From Mechercharimyces sp. CAU 1602 (GTDB taxonomy: Bacteria; Bacillota; Bacilli; Thermoactinomycetales; JANTPT01), in the NCBI RefSeq assembly GCF_024753565.1, contig NZ_JANTPT010000004.1, forward strand, positions 95,132-159,131: DNA of 64,000 nucleotides, in the 5' to 3' direction. Of the stretch, positions 49,027 to 58,362 are shown piece after piece. The position numbers and the translations under genes were made by a program. Numbering within the stretch: position 1 is the stretch's first letter; the number at the start of each line of letters is the position of its first letter. A model generated the notes under the pieces. The model had not been told where the DNA came from and did no database searches. It saw nothing but the letters and a program-made list of their open reading frames with translations.

Positions 49027-49623
49027 TTAAGTGTACGTAATCTCTCTTGTGGGCGTAAAAGTTTCACGATCACAATGGAGTAGAAAGGCGCTTTTATGTG
49101 GTAGCTCGATCTGGCTGTGGATACGGAAACCTACTTTTTCTAATGAAGGAATGATGATGCGATTGGCGACATCAGGTTCAGCTATAACTCGATCAGCTGG
49201 GAGCTTCGTAAATACATGTGTCTTAAGTATTTCACCAATAGGAATCAGGTATTTCTCGTGTACATGTTGACGAAGTCCAATCACGATGTGTACGCCAAGG
49301 TCTGACTCTTCATAGGGATAATAATCTTTGATAGAATCACTTGTTACTTCATACAGCATGATATAGCAAATCGGTTCTTCATCAAGATATATCATAAAGT
49401 GACTGCGACTTTTATTATTTAAAGATTTTGTAAAGTACTCCTTAAATTCTTCTAAAGGAATATCTTTCTTCCAAAATGGTGCAACATGACGTTGGTGCAT
49501 CCACTGATGTAAAAGATGTAAATCATCTGCATAGGAGACTGGTCGTGCGTACAAGGTTTGACCAAGTTCGGGCAGTTCACAGTAAAAATTCATGTTGGTT
49601 GAAGCAACGATTTTTTTCGCCAT
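49027..49623 (-). CDS. GNAT-like siderophore acyltransferase paralogue with altered CoA loop
   Basis: 198 residues, clearly a paralogue of the IucB-like protein at 54532 (HQWMHQRHVAPFWKKDI versus HQWMHESHVIPFWRLNI; VIAEPDVANRIIIPSLEKVG versus VVAEPDIRNDKMIHIFKKCG). The acetyl-CoA pyrophosphate loop differs: where the other protein has GPPAYLGQGYAA, this has GLRQHVHEKYLI, with the Gly-x-Gly lost. It could transfer a different acyl group, bind a substrate only, or be inactive. It is the first gene of the leftward transcript, from a promoter overlapped by a Fur box. AAGGGGG precedes the ATG. Confidence 0.8.
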   Translation of the reverse strand: MAKKIVASTNMNFYCELPELGQTLYARPVSYADDLHLLHQWMHQRHVAPFWKKDIPLEEFKEYFTKSLNNKSRSHFMIYLDEEPICYIMLYEVTSDSIKDYYPYEESDLGVHIVIGLRQHVHEKYLIPIGEILKTHVFTKLPADRVIAEPDVANRIIIPSLEKVGFRIHSQIELPHKSAFLLHCDRETFTPTREITYT

Positions 49624-49659
49624 TTTGGTATTGCCCCCTTCTCAAAATTTCTATCTCCT

Positions 49660-49688
49660 ATTATAATGAAAATGATTCTCATTAGCAA
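49660..49688 (-). promoter_or_regulatory. Fur-controlled leftward promoter
   Basis: Minus strand TTGCTA (49688-49683), 17-nt spacer, TATAAT (49665-49660). The spacer is the Fur box AATGAAAATGATTCTCATT (49665-49683, plus strand), so Fur covers the whole promoter. Confidence 0.85.
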
Positions 49689-49744
49689 TTGATTTTTTGA
49701 TCCTAACTAAAATGACCGAAAAGGATTTACAGAGGCAAGTGGGC

Positions 49745-49792
49745 GTGATATAGTGAGACGCAACGAATATAATGAAAATGATTCTCATTATC
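49745..49792 (+). promoter_or_regulatory. Fur-controlled rightward promoter of the siderophore operon
   Basis: GTGATA (49745-49750), 17-nt spacer, TATAAT (49768-49773). A second Fur box (AATGAAAATGATTCTCATT, 49771-49789) overlaps the -10 and start point. The 23 bases 49768-49790 are identical to 49662-49684. Confidence 0.85.
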
Positions 49793-49833
49793 AATATAAA
49801 TGATCGACGAAACCATCTGGAGGAGTGATTACG

Positions 49834-51192
49834 ATGAATGAAACACAGGTGTTAGGGAATGCACACTTTCTCAAACGACAAGAAGAACGAGAGTCGAATG
49901 CTCGTTCGTATCCACGGCGGATTCCTATCGCAATGAAGGAAGCAAAAGGCATCCATGTGACGGATGTGGAGGGACGAACTTATATTGATTGTTTGGCAGG
50001 TGCTGGCACACTAGCTCTTGGTCACAATCATCCAGTGATTCATGAAGCGATTCAAGAGACACTGGCTTCTCATTTGCCTTTACATACATTAGACATTACT
50101 ACCCCCGTAAAGGATGCTTTTGTGGAGGAGTTGTTTGCTAGTCTGCCTACAGAGTTTAGCAAACGAGCGAAAATACAGTTTTGCGGCCCGTCTGGTGCTG
50201 ACGCAGTAGAAGCGGCGGTCAAATTGGTGAAGACGGCTACGGGGCGCAGAGGAATGTTTTCCTTTCAAGGAGCATTTCATGGTATGACTCATGGTGCGTT
50301 AAGCTTGTCGGGAAACTTAGGTCCGAAGCAAGCGGTTAATAGTTTAATGCCTGATGTTCATTTCTTACCGTATCCGTATTCTTACCGTTGTCCCTTTGGG
50401 CAAGGTGGAGAGAAGGGTGCAGAGATTGCTGGTCACTATGCAGGGCGTACAATGACGGATGTGGAGAGTGGGATTCCCACTCCAGCAGGCCTCATTATGG
50501 AGATGGTACAAGGGGAGGGAGGCGTGATTCCAGCGCCTGATGAGTGGACGCGTCAAATTAGGAAAATGACGCATGAAAACCATATCCCCATGATTGTGGA
50601 CGAGGTGCAGACAGGGTTAGGTCGTACAGGGAAACTATTTGCCTTTGAACATGCAGGCATTATTCCAGATGTAGTGGTTTTATCGAAGGCGGTCGGTGGT
50701 TCACTCCCCTTGTCAGTTGTTGTATACGACGAGAAGTTGGATGAGTGGCAACCAGGGGCCCACTCGGGAACGTTCCGTGGCAATCAGATGGCGATGGCGA
50801 CGGGTATGGCAACCATTCGTTACGTTCGAGAACAGCGATTGGATGTACATGCAGAGCGGATGGGGAAAAGAATGATCAACCACTTATTGGGAGTTAAAGC
50901 GTTGTCGTGCGGTAGTATTGGCGATGTGCGCGGTAGAGGGTTAATGCTCGGAGTGGAAATTGTGGATACCACAAAAGAGGCAGATCATCTCGGCAGTTAT
51001 CCTGCGCATCCAGCGATGGCACGTTGTATTCAACAAGAATGCTTTAAACGGGGACTTATTCTGGAGCTGGGTGGGCGACATGGCAGTGTCGTTCGATTCT
51101 TACCCCCACTTATTGTTACGGAAGAGCAGATAGATATGATCGCGGAAATATTTTGTGAAGCAGTCTTAGAGGCAGAACGGCAATTAGGCTGA
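49834..51192 (+). CDS. rhbA: L-2,4-diaminobutyrate:2-oxoglutarate aminotransferase (RhbA type)
   Basis: 452 residues. Class III PLP aminotransferase that makes L-2,4-diaminobutyrate from aspartate semialdehyde. Motifs: AGAGTLALGHNHP, CGPSGADAVEAAVKLVK, FQGAFHGMTHGALS, IVDEVQTGLGRTGKLFAFE and the PLP Lys in VVLSKAVGGSLPLSV. The ATG at 49834 is 8-9 nt after GGAGGA; the GTG three codons upstream is part of the ribosome site region. First of six collinear genes (rhbABCDEF order) supplying 1,3-diaminopropane for a citrate siderophore. Confidence 0.92.
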   Translation: MNETQVLGNAHFLKRQEERESNARSYPRRIPIAMKEAKGIHVTDVEGRTYIDCLAGAGTLALGHNHPVIHEAIQETLASHLPLHTLDITTPVKDAFVEELFASLPTEFSKRAKIQFCGPSGADAVEAAVKLVKTATGRRGMFSFQGAFHGMTHGALSLSGNLGPKQAVNSLMPDVHFLPYPYSYRCPFGQGGEKGAEIAGHYAGRTMTDVESGIPTPAGLIMEMVQGEGGVIPAPDEWTRQIRKMTHENHIPMIVDEVQTGLGRTGKLFAFEHAGIIPDVVVLSKAVGGSLPLSVVVYDEKLDEWQPGAHSGTFRGNQMAMATGMATIRYVREQRLDVHAERMGKRMINHLLGVKALSCGSIGDVRGRGLMLGVEIVDTTKEADHLGSYPAHPAMARCIQQECFKRGLILELGGRHGSVVRFLPPLIVTEEQIDMIAEIFCEAVLEAERQLG

Positions 51193-51206
51193 AAGGAATT
51201 GGAGCC

Positions 51207-52733
51207 ATGGATGAAAAGGTTGAGGTCAATGTGGATTCGTTGTTTCTAAATGAAACAACAGCATCACGTACGGCATATGAGCGTGCGATGAAGAAGGCTC
51301 ATGAGTTGATTCAAGATCAATATGCCAACTTATCCGATCCCTATAGTGGACGGGAAGTAGGACAATTGCGAGCTGATTGGAAACAAGAAGAAGTGTGTAC
51401 CGATTCGGGACGTATATTGGAAACAGTGTTACAGGAGGCAGGCGAGAAAGTATTGGCACACTCTATTGCCGTTCATCACCCCCGTTGCGCTGCACACCTA
51501 CACTGTCCCCCGCTCATCGGGACGTTGGCGGCGGAAGCGATGATCAGTGCAACCAATCAGTCGATGGACTCATGGGATCAAAGTCCAGCAGCAACCTTAC
51601 TAGAAGAAAATGTAGTTCGTTGGTTAACCGAGCTGTTTGATTTTGGAGAGGGTGCCGATGGGGTGTTCACCAGTGGGGGAACGCAGTCTAATTTTATGGG
51701 GCTGCTTTTGGCGCGAGATCGTTATATTAATCAGGCTTGGAACTGGAACGCTCAACAGCAAGGCTTACCACCCGAAGCAAATCAGTTGCGGATTCTATGT
51801 TCCGAAGCAGCTCACTTTACTGTGAAACAATCTGCAGCATTGCTAGGGCTGGGTGAGCAAGCAGTGGTTACAGTAGCGACGGATCATGAACAACGCCTCT
51901 CAATGATCGATTTTGAACGGCAGCTAGAAAAATTGAAAAACGAAGGAAAGAGTCCGTTTGCAGTGGTTGCGACGGCAGGAACTACTGACTTTGGCAGCAT
52001 CGATCCACTTTCATCCCTATCAAAATACTGCCGACGAGAGGGTATGTGGCTACATGTGGATGCAGCTTATGGAGGTGCGCTCATTTTGAGTGATCGCCAT
52101 CGTTTCAAGCTGGCTGGGGTTGAGCAAGCTGATTCCGTGACGGTCGACTTTCATAAGCTGTTTTATCAGCCAATCAGTTGTGGCGCTTTTCTACTAAAAG
52201 AAGGAGTAGAATTTCGCTGGCTATCTCGCCACGCAGATTATTTAAATCCGATTGAGCAGGAAGAACAAGGGGTTCCAAATCTTGTTGGGAAATCAATTCA
52301 GACAACGCGTCGTTTTGATGCCTTGAAATTATGGGTAAGTATGCAGACATTAGGGAAAGCAGGATTTGCTTCTTTGCTCGAGCGAACGATCCTGCTGGCA
52401 GAGCAGACAATGGAGATGATCGCTTCCGATGACTGCTTGCAATCAGTGGGAAAGAAGCCTGAGATTAATGCAGTCGTGTTTCGCTACGTACCGGATAAAG
52501 ATTATATGAGAATTGATGAGCTTAATCTTATGATAAAGCAAACGTTACTTGCACGTGGGGAAGTAGTGTTAGCGCAAACTCGTGTTGCTGGACAGGTGTA
52601 TCTCAAATTGACACTGTTAAATCCACGTATGACTACAGAAGATGCAGCTGATATTTTAGAACGAGTGAAAAGAGTGGGGCGAGAAGCCGAAATTAATTGG
52701 GGGGAGAGAGAAAAAGCATGTCTACATCCATAG
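51207..52733 (+). CDS. rhbB: L-2,4-diaminobutyrate decarboxylase (RhbB type)
   Basis: 508 residues. Group II PLP decarboxylase giving 1,3-diaminopropane. Motifs: TSGGTQSNFMGLLLARD, the cofactor Asp/Ala region HVDAAYGGALILS, and the Schiff-base Lys in TVDFHKLFYQP. It starts 14 nt after the aminotransferase, with AAGGA about 9 nt upstream. Its last 16 bases overlap the next gene, supporting one operon. Confidence 0.93.
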   Translation: MDEKVEVNVDSLFLNETTASRTAYERAMKKAHELIQDQYANLSDPYSGREVGQLRADWKQEEVCTDSGRILETVLQEAGEKVLAHSIAVHHPRCAAHLHCPPLIGTLAAEAMISATNQSMDSWDQSPAATLLEENVVRWLTELFDFGEGADGVFTSGGTQSNFMGLLLARDRYINQAWNWNAQQQGLPPEANQLRILCSEAAHFTVKQSAALLGLGEQAVVTVATDHEQRLSMIDFERQLEKLKNEGKSPFAVVATAGTTDFGSIDPLSSLSKYCRREGMWLHVDAAYGGALILSDRHRFKLAGVEQADSVTVDFHKLFYQPISCGAFLLKEGVEFRWLSRHADYLNPIEQEEQGVPNLVGKSIQTTRRFDALKLWVSMQTLGKAGFASLLERTILLAEQTMEMIASDDCLQSVGKKPEINAVVFRYVPDKDYMRIDELNLMIKQTLLARGEVVLAQTRVAGQVYLKLTLLNPRMTTEDAADILERVKRVGREAEINWGEREKACLHP

Positions 52734-54535
52734 CGGAACATGCCAGCATGCAAAGTTTTTTTAACTGTTATTTAAGAGAGGTGGGAAAGTATCAGCTCAG
52801 TAGTCGAGAAGAGTTGTGCCAAGAGGCGAAGTACCAGTTGTTGCTGGATGAGTCCTCAGCTGTCCGCTTTGTACGAAGCGAGCTCCATCATCATGGGATG
52901 GAAATTGTGGCACCCCTTCAGTATTGGTCCCAGACGGGTCGTCATCTCTTTCAAGCTCCCTTCTATTACTTGACGGGTGAGAAACACCACGTTCATCGGT
53001 TAGATTTTGCCACCATGATCACGATGATCACAAAAGAGTTGGCGATTGCAGGTGACAAAGAGGCGCGCATCGATGAGCTGGTATATCGCAGCTTACAGAG
53101 TGCTCAACATATTGAACAGTTTGTAGAAGCGAGACAAGCGGATAAAGAAGAATTGTACGCATCCTCTTTTACTTATATTGAGGCGGAACAATCCCTTGTA
53201 TTTGGGCATTTGCTTCATCCGACTCCGAAAAGTCGTCAGGGTATTTCTGATGGAGAGCAAAGGCTGTATGCACCAGAGCTAAAAGGTCATCACTCTATGC
53301 ATTATTTTCGTGCTCATCATTCGATTGTACAGGAGGATTCCACTTTGGAAGTAAGCGCATCTGAAGCGATTAAGGCGGAGTTGCGTCGCGATGATACGAT
53401 TACTACAGCGTGGAAAGAGAAATTTTTGCAAACGGATGATGAGTACGCCATTATTCCCGTTCATCCCTTACAAGCCAAGCATGTGTTACAAGACAAAGCC
53501 GTACAAACATTGATGGAGCAAGGGTTGTTACAAGATTTGGGCAGATTAGGTCGTGCTTATGCTCCCACTTCCTCTTTACGAACGGTTTATCATCGCGATG
53601 CTCGCTTTATGTTAAAGGGATCGATACCGATAAAGATTACGAACTCTGTTCGCTTAAATAAAATGAAAGAGTTAGAGCGTGGAGTAGAAGTGACGCGTAT
53701 CCTAGAGAGCAAGATTGGCAAAGAGCTATATCAGCATCATCCTGCTTTCCGCATTGTTAAAGATCCTGCTTACATAACGATTAAGATTGCGGGGCGGGAG
53801 GAATCTGGATTTGAAATGGTGCTACGAGAAAATCCATTTGCTGAAGGCAATGACCAATCCGTTTCGTTGGTGGCAGGGTTATGCCAGGATGCGATGGAAC
53901 TAGGATCTTCTCGCCTTGCTGTGATCATGAAAGAGTTGGCGAAGAGCGAAGGTCGTTCAACTTCAGAGGTAAGTGAAGAGTGGTTTAAAAAGTATCTCGC
54001 TATATCGTTGGAGCCAATGATGTGGCTATATATGACATATGGGATAGCGTTGGAGGCACATCAGCAAAACAGTGTAGTAGAACTAGAAAACGGTTATCCT
54101 AGCCGGTTTTATTATCGTGATAATCAAGGGTATTACTATTGCGAATCGACGTTCCCAAGCTTACAAGAAGCGGTACCTGGAATTAATGAGAAAAGTTATA
54201 CGATGTGTAAAGATGAAGTGGCTGATGAGCGCTTACGCTATTATCTCTTTATGAATCATCTGGTGGGTTTGATTAACGCTTTCGGGGTGGCAGAATTAGT
54301 AGCTGAGGAGAGGTTGTTGGAAATGGTGGCTTTTTCTCTCCAAAAATGGATGCCACATAATAGGAAACCGTCTACATTGCTGCAGAGTTTGCTGGAGCAA
54401 GAGGTTATCCCGTGTAAAGCAAATCTATTAACCCGTCTTTATGATATGGATGAATTGGTAGGTCCGATGGAGAGTCAATCAGTTTATGTCGATGTGATAA
54501 ACCCTATACGTTTAGGAGTGAAGGTGAAGGTATGA
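52718..54535 (+). CDS. rhbC: NIS siderophore synthetase, IucA/IucC family (RhbC type)
   Basis: 605 residues. NRPS-independent siderophore synthetase that adenylates citrate and joins it to an amine. Family motifs: the ATP-binding segment PTSSLRTVYHRDARFMLKGS with KITNSVRLNK, the catalytic-core stretch ALEAHQQNSVVELENG, and a C-terminal FhuF-like part. Its place matches the first NIS gene of the rhizobactin cluster. ATG at 52718 follows GGGGAGAGAG; it overlaps the decarboxylase gene. Ends in ATGA overlap with the acetyltransferase. Confidence 0.93.
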   Translation: MSTSIAEHASMQSFFNCYLREVGKYQLSSREELCQEAKYQLLLDESSAVRFVRSELHHHGMEIVAPLQYWSQTGRHLFQAPFYYLTGEKHHVHRLDFATMITMITKELAIAGDKEARIDELVYRSLQSAQHIEQFVEARQADKEELYASSFTYIEAEQSLVFGHLLHPTPKSRQGISDGEQRLYAPELKGHHSMHYFRAHHSIVQEDSTLEVSASEAIKAELRRDDTITTAWKEKFLQTDDEYAIIPVHPLQAKHVLQDKAVQTLMEQGLLQDLGRLGRAYAPTSSLRTVYHRDARFMLKGSIPIKITNSVRLNKMKELERGVEVTRILESKIGKELYQHHPAFRIVKDPAYITIKIAGREESGFEMVLRENPFAEGNDQSVSLVAGLCQDAMELGSSRLAVIMKELAKSEGRSTSEVSEEWFKKYLAISLEPMMWLYMTYGIALEAHQQNSVVELENGYPSRFYYRDNQGYYYCESTFPSLQEAVPGINEKSYTMCKDEVADERLRYYLFMNHLVGLINAFGVAELVAEERLLEMVAFSLQKWMPHNRKPSTLLQSLLEQEVIPCKANLLTRLYDMDELVGPMESQSVYVDVINPIRLGVKVKV

Positions 54536-55122
54536 AGAAACAACGACCATCTTTTTATCGGAATGAAGAGGAGCATCGCGTATGGGAAGAGAGTCGTCAG
54601 CAGTGGCTCTCTTTCCGTCCAGTAGAGATGGAGCGGGACTTTGTACGCTTACATCAGTGGATGCACGAGTCACATGTCATTCCTTTTTGGCGTTTAAATA
54701 TTGCTGCGGAGAAGTATCGTGAATATCTACGTAAGTCCTTATCTGATCCTCATCACGAGCTCCATGTCGGTATGATCGATGGAGAACCAATGAGTTATTG
54801 GGAAACCTACTGGGCTGAAGATGATACGGTAGGGACTCGCTATGAGGCTCATCCGGAGGATCAAGGGGTACATCTATTGATCGGTCCTCCAGCTTACCTG
54901 GGTCAGGGATATGCAGCTATCATGTTGCGTGCGATTACTGCCCAGCTCTTCACATATGAAGGAACGGAAAAAGTGGTGGCAGAACCTGATATCCGTAACG
55001 ATAAGATGATTCATATCTTCAAAAAGTGTGGGTATGAGTTTCAACGTGAGATTGATTTACCTGATAAGCGTGCGGCCCTTTTATACTGCACACGTGAGAC
55101 GTTGGAGAGGAGTTATACGTAA
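54532..55122 (+). CDS. rhbD: Siderophore N-acetyltransferase (RhbD/IucB type)
   Basis: 196 residues. GNAT enzyme expected to acetylate N-hydroxy-1,3-diaminopropane to the hydroxamate. The acetyl-CoA loop is intact (GPPAYLGQGYAAIMLRAI), and the substrate part shows HQWMHESHVIPFWRLNI and FKKCGYEFQREIDLPDKRAA as in IucB/RhbD/AlcB. Start overlaps the stop of the previous gene; its TAA is directly followed by the ATG of the monooxygenase gene. Confidence 0.92.
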   Translation: MKKQRPSFYRNEEEHRVWEESRQQWLSFRPVEMERDFVRLHQWMHESHVIPFWRLNIAAEKYREYLRKSLSDPHHELHVGMIDGEPMSYWETYWAEDDTVGTRYEAHPEDQGVHLLIGPPAYLGQGYAAIMLRAITAQLFTYEGTEKVVAEPDIRNDKMIHIFKKCGYEFQREIDLPDKRAALLYCTRETLERSYT

Positions 55123-56457
55123 ATGGTAGAGAAACCAACCCCCCCATCACCGATATATGATGTGATTGGGATCGGTCTTGGTCCGTTTAACCTGGGATTG
55201 GCAGCGTTACTGGATCCGATATCTGAGGTGAACGCCCTCTTTTTAGAGCAGAAGGAACAGTTTAATTGGCATCCTGGATTATTGATCGAAGGAACGACAC
55301 TGCAAGTTCCTTTTTTTGCCGATTTGGTAACGATGGCTGATCCGACCAGTCCCTATTCGTATCTAAACTATCTAAATGAGCAAAAGAGATTGTATCACTT
55401 CTACTTTTATGAGCGCTTTCATATTCCGCGTCGCGAGTATAATCACTACTGTCAGTGGGTATCTGAGCAGTTAGACAGCTGCCGATTTGGTGAAAGAGTA
55501 ACTGGAGTAGAACGAGTGCAAGATGGTGAGCACTCATACTTACGGGTAGAGGTGTTACAGCAAAGAACGGGAGAAATAGCAGAGTATCTTACCAAAGATT
55601 TAGTTCTGGGAGTAGGAAGTGTACCTGGCTTACCAGATCGATTTGCGTCGTTGTCAGCAGCAGATATCTTTCACTCAGCACAATTTTTACAGCAAGTAGA
55701 TCGTTGTCGACAAGCTCGTTCGATAACAGTAGTGGGTTCGGGTCAGAGTGCAGCCGAAGTATTTTACACCTTATTGCAAGAACAGAGAGAGCATGAATAT
55801 CGTTTAGATTGGTTTACTCGTTCAGATGGGTTTTTCCCGATGGAGTACTCGAAATTAGGGTTAGAACATTTTTCCCCCGACTATACGCGTTATTTTCATT
55901 CCTTACCACAAACGAAACGGGATCAGCGTTTATCTAACCAAGATTTACTATATAAAGGAATCAGCGCTAATACGATTGCAGACATTTATGATCTCCTCTA
56001 TGAACGGACAGTGGCGGGGGATCAACCTCCGGTGAGGTTATTAGCTATGACAGAAGTTCAGGAGATTATGGCTAATGAAGCAGGAGAGAACGCTGCCTAT
56101 ACTCTTACTTGTGTACAACGTGAGCAAGAAAAGCGTTTTACCCATGGAAGTGATGTGGTTATTATGGCAACAGGATATCAACACCGCTTACCCACATGTA
56201 TTGACGGGATTCATGACTTGATTCAGTGGGATGATGAGGGACGTTTTATAGTGCAGGATGATTATCGACTCGCTCTTACGGAAGAAAAGGCGGACAATCA
56301 GGTCTATGTGCAGAATGGGGAAATGCATACGCACGGGATTGGGGCACCCGATCTTGGCTTGGGAGCTTACCGTAATGCAGTTATTATACAAGCTTTGACG
56401 AACAAGTCGATCTATCCAGTAGAACAGAAGAACGTGTTCCAACAGTTTGGAGTATGA
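55123..56457 (+). CDS. rhbE: Siderophore amine N-monooxygenase (RhbE/IucD type)
   Basis: 444 residues. FAD- and NADPH-dependent enzyme that N-hydroxylates 1,3-diaminopropane (in the rhizobactin/schizokinen path) or lysine in the aerobactin path. Motifs: FAD site GIGLGPFNLGLAALLD (about residues 14-29), NADPH site VVGSGQSAAEVFYTLL (about 206-221), and the C-terminal VIMATGYQHRLP. The diaminobutyrate genes next to it argue for 1,3-diaminopropane. It starts directly at the end of rhbD. Confidence 0.93.
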   Translation: MVEKPTPPSPIYDVIGIGLGPFNLGLAALLDPISEVNALFLEQKEQFNWHPGLLIEGTTLQVPFFADLVTMADPTSPYSYLNYLNEQKRLYHFYFYERFHIPRREYNHYCQWVSEQLDSCRFGERVTGVERVQDGEHSYLRVEVLQQRTGEIAEYLTKDLVLGVGSVPGLPDRFASLSAADIFHSAQFLQQVDRCRQARSITVVGSGQSAAEVFYTLLQEQREHEYRLDWFTRSDGFFPMEYSKLGLEHFSPDYTRYFHSLPQTKRDQRLSNQDLLYKGISANTIADIYDLLYERTVAGDQPPVRLLAMTEVQEIMANEAGENAAYTLTCVQREQEKRFTHGSDVVIMATGYQHRLPTCIDGIHDLIQWDDEGRFIVQDDYRLALTEEKADNQVYVQNGEMHTHGIGAPDLGLGAYRNAVIIQALTNKSIYPVEQKNVFQQFGV

Positions 56458-56499
56458 GTGAGCTATCTAGAAGAGTAGATAATGAAGGGGTGGAGCAAA

Positions 56500-58308
56500 G
56501 TGAAAGCGATGGAGCATATAAGAGCAAACCTAAACCCAAAAACGTGGGAAGTAGTCTCTCATCAATTGTTGACGAAGATGATTGCTGAGCTAATGTATGA
56601 AGACATGCTACAACCGGTTGCTATAGATGAGGTGGAAGGGGTTATCTTGTATCGCTTAGAATTGAAAAGCGGTATTACTTATACCTTTAAGGGGAAAAAA
56701 AGAATCTTTGATAGTTTTCGGATCGTGAAAGACTCTATTTTGCGTTACGAGGGAGGAGAGTCCGCCCCTGCAACCAATCCTATTCGCTTTTTGTTGGATA
56801 TCCAATCTACAGTGGGAATGGCACCTTTAACTACAGGCCACTTGATTCGCGAGTATAATCAAACTCTGATAGCAGATGCTCATATCTATGAGCAAAAGCA
56901 ACAGAGTCGAGTAGATCCTAGTACACTTGATTATGCTGAGCTGGAAGGTGTGATGGAAGGCCATCCCTGGATCACCTACAACAAAGGTAGGATTGGCTTT
57001 AGTTATCAAGATTACTTAGCTTATGCTCCAGAACAACAGCAAGAGGTAAGCCTGGATTGGATCGCAGTGCAGCGGGGGATGGCTACCTTTCATGCTGTAT
57101 CCGATCTTGATTATGGACAACTGATTCGGTCGGAGCTGGGCGAGGAGCAGGTTCAACGATTTACGAAGAAGCTAGAATTAGAAGGGGCCAAGGCTGATCA
57201 GTATTATTTCCTGCCTGTTCACGAGTGGCAATGGGATCAATATATCATTCCATTTTTCCCCGAGGATATTGCAAACAAACGCATTATTCCTCTAGGCAGG
57301 GGAGAAGATCAGTATCTGCCACAGCAATCCATTCGTACTTTTGTTAATCGTACTCATAGCGAGCGCCACCATGTTAAGTTACCGATGAGTATTTTAAATA
57401 CGTTGGTGTATCGTGGTCTCCCTGGTGAACGTACCGTTGTTGCACCTAAGATTACGGAGTATATTAAAGGGATATGGCAACAGGATGCATTTTTACGTGA
57501 TGAATGCCGGACGATTCTTCCCGGTGAGGTCGCTAGTATAAACTATGATCATCCATACTATTCACAATTAGAAGGAGCTCCGTATCAATACCTTGAAATG
57601 CTTGGTTGTATTTGGAGAGAAAGCATATATAGCTATTTAGAAGATGGGGAACAGCCGATTACGTTAGCCTCATTACTGTACGTCGATGGTGAAGGTGTGC
57701 CGTTTGTCTCTCGTCTGATTCACAAGTCGGGTCTTACAGTAGAAAAATGGGTAGAGCGGCTCGTCCAAGTAATTCTACCTCCGCTTCTTCACTATCTTTA
57801 TAAATATGGGGTCGTGTTTTCCCCGCATGGTCAAAATACGATTCTTGTCTTGAAAGATGGAGTACCTCATCGTCTGGCAGTGAAGGATTTTGTCGATGAT
57901 GTAAATGTGAGTGATGAACCACTTCCTGAATTGGAAAACTTGTCCCAAGAGCTAAAGAATGTGTTGCGGAGCGAGCCAGCAGAGGGATTGTGTCAGTTTA
58001 TCTTTACGGGTCTATTTATCTGCCACTTCCGTTACTTGTCTGATATCTTAGAAGAGCATCATCAGTGGGCGGAAGAAAATTTTTGGGCACAGGTGCGCAC
58101 AGGGATTCTTGCTTACCAAGCGCGCTTCCCAGAGTTGAAGGAGCGTTATGAACTCTTTGATCTTCTGCGCCCTTCTTTTACGAAACTATGTTTAAACCGG
58201 AATCGCATGTTGGATTATGGATATGCTGATGATGATGACCGTCCTCACGCCTCAGAACATGGTCGTGTGACGAACGCTCTCAGTAATGCACGAGCCTATT
58301 CAAATTAA
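56500..58308 (+). CDS. rhbF: NIS siderophore synthetase, IucA/IucC family (RhbF type)
   Basis: 602 residues. Second citrate-amine ligase, adding the other arm. Motifs: the ATP segment QQSIRTFVNRTHSERHHVK with MSILNTLVYRGLPGERT, and FSPHGQNTILVLKDG with VKDFVDDVNVSD. GTG at 56500 is 9 nt after AAGGGG; ATG 56482 lies before it and ATG 56509 is farther away. Closes the operon and is followed by a strong hairpin. No transporter or receptor genes for the siderophore are in the window. Confidence 0.93.
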   Translation: MKAMEHIRANLNPKTWEVVSHQLLTKMIAELMYEDMLQPVAIDEVEGVILYRLELKSGITYTFKGKKRIFDSFRIVKDSILRYEGGESAPATNPIRFLLDIQSTVGMAPLTTGHLIREYNQTLIADAHIYEQKQQSRVDPSTLDYAELEGVMEGHPWITYNKGRIGFSYQDYLAYAPEQQQEVSLDWIAVQRGMATFHAVSDLDYGQLIRSELGEEQVQRFTKKLELEGAKADQYYFLPVHEWQWDQYIIPFFPEDIANKRIIPLGRGEDQYLPQQSIRTFVNRTHSERHHVKLPMSILNTLVYRGLPGERTVVAPKITEYIKGIWQQDAFLRDECRTILPGEVASINYDHPYYSQLEGAPYQYLEMLGCIWRESIYSYLEDGEQPITLASLLYVDGEGVPFVSRLIHKSGLTVEKWVERLVQVILPPLLHYLYKYGVVFSPHGQNTILVLKDGVPHRLAVKDFVDDVNVSDEPLPELENLSQELKNVLRSEPAEGLCQFIFTGLFICHFRYLSDILEEHHQWAEENFWAQVRTGILAYQARFPELKERYELFDLLRPSFTKLCLNRNRMLDYGYADDDDRPHASEHGRVTNALSNARAYSN

Positions 58309-58362
58309 CACTAAAACCTCCCTCGTCCCTAGTGAGAAAGCAGGGCGAGGGAGGTTTTAGTG
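58309..58362 (+). terminator. Terminator of the siderophore operon
   Basis: CACTAAAACCTCCCTCG pairs with CGAGGGAGGTTTTAGTG, extended inward by TCCCT/AGGG. A very stable stem; the T-run is inside the arm. From 58363 to 58573 I see no gene or clear element. Confidence 0.8.
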
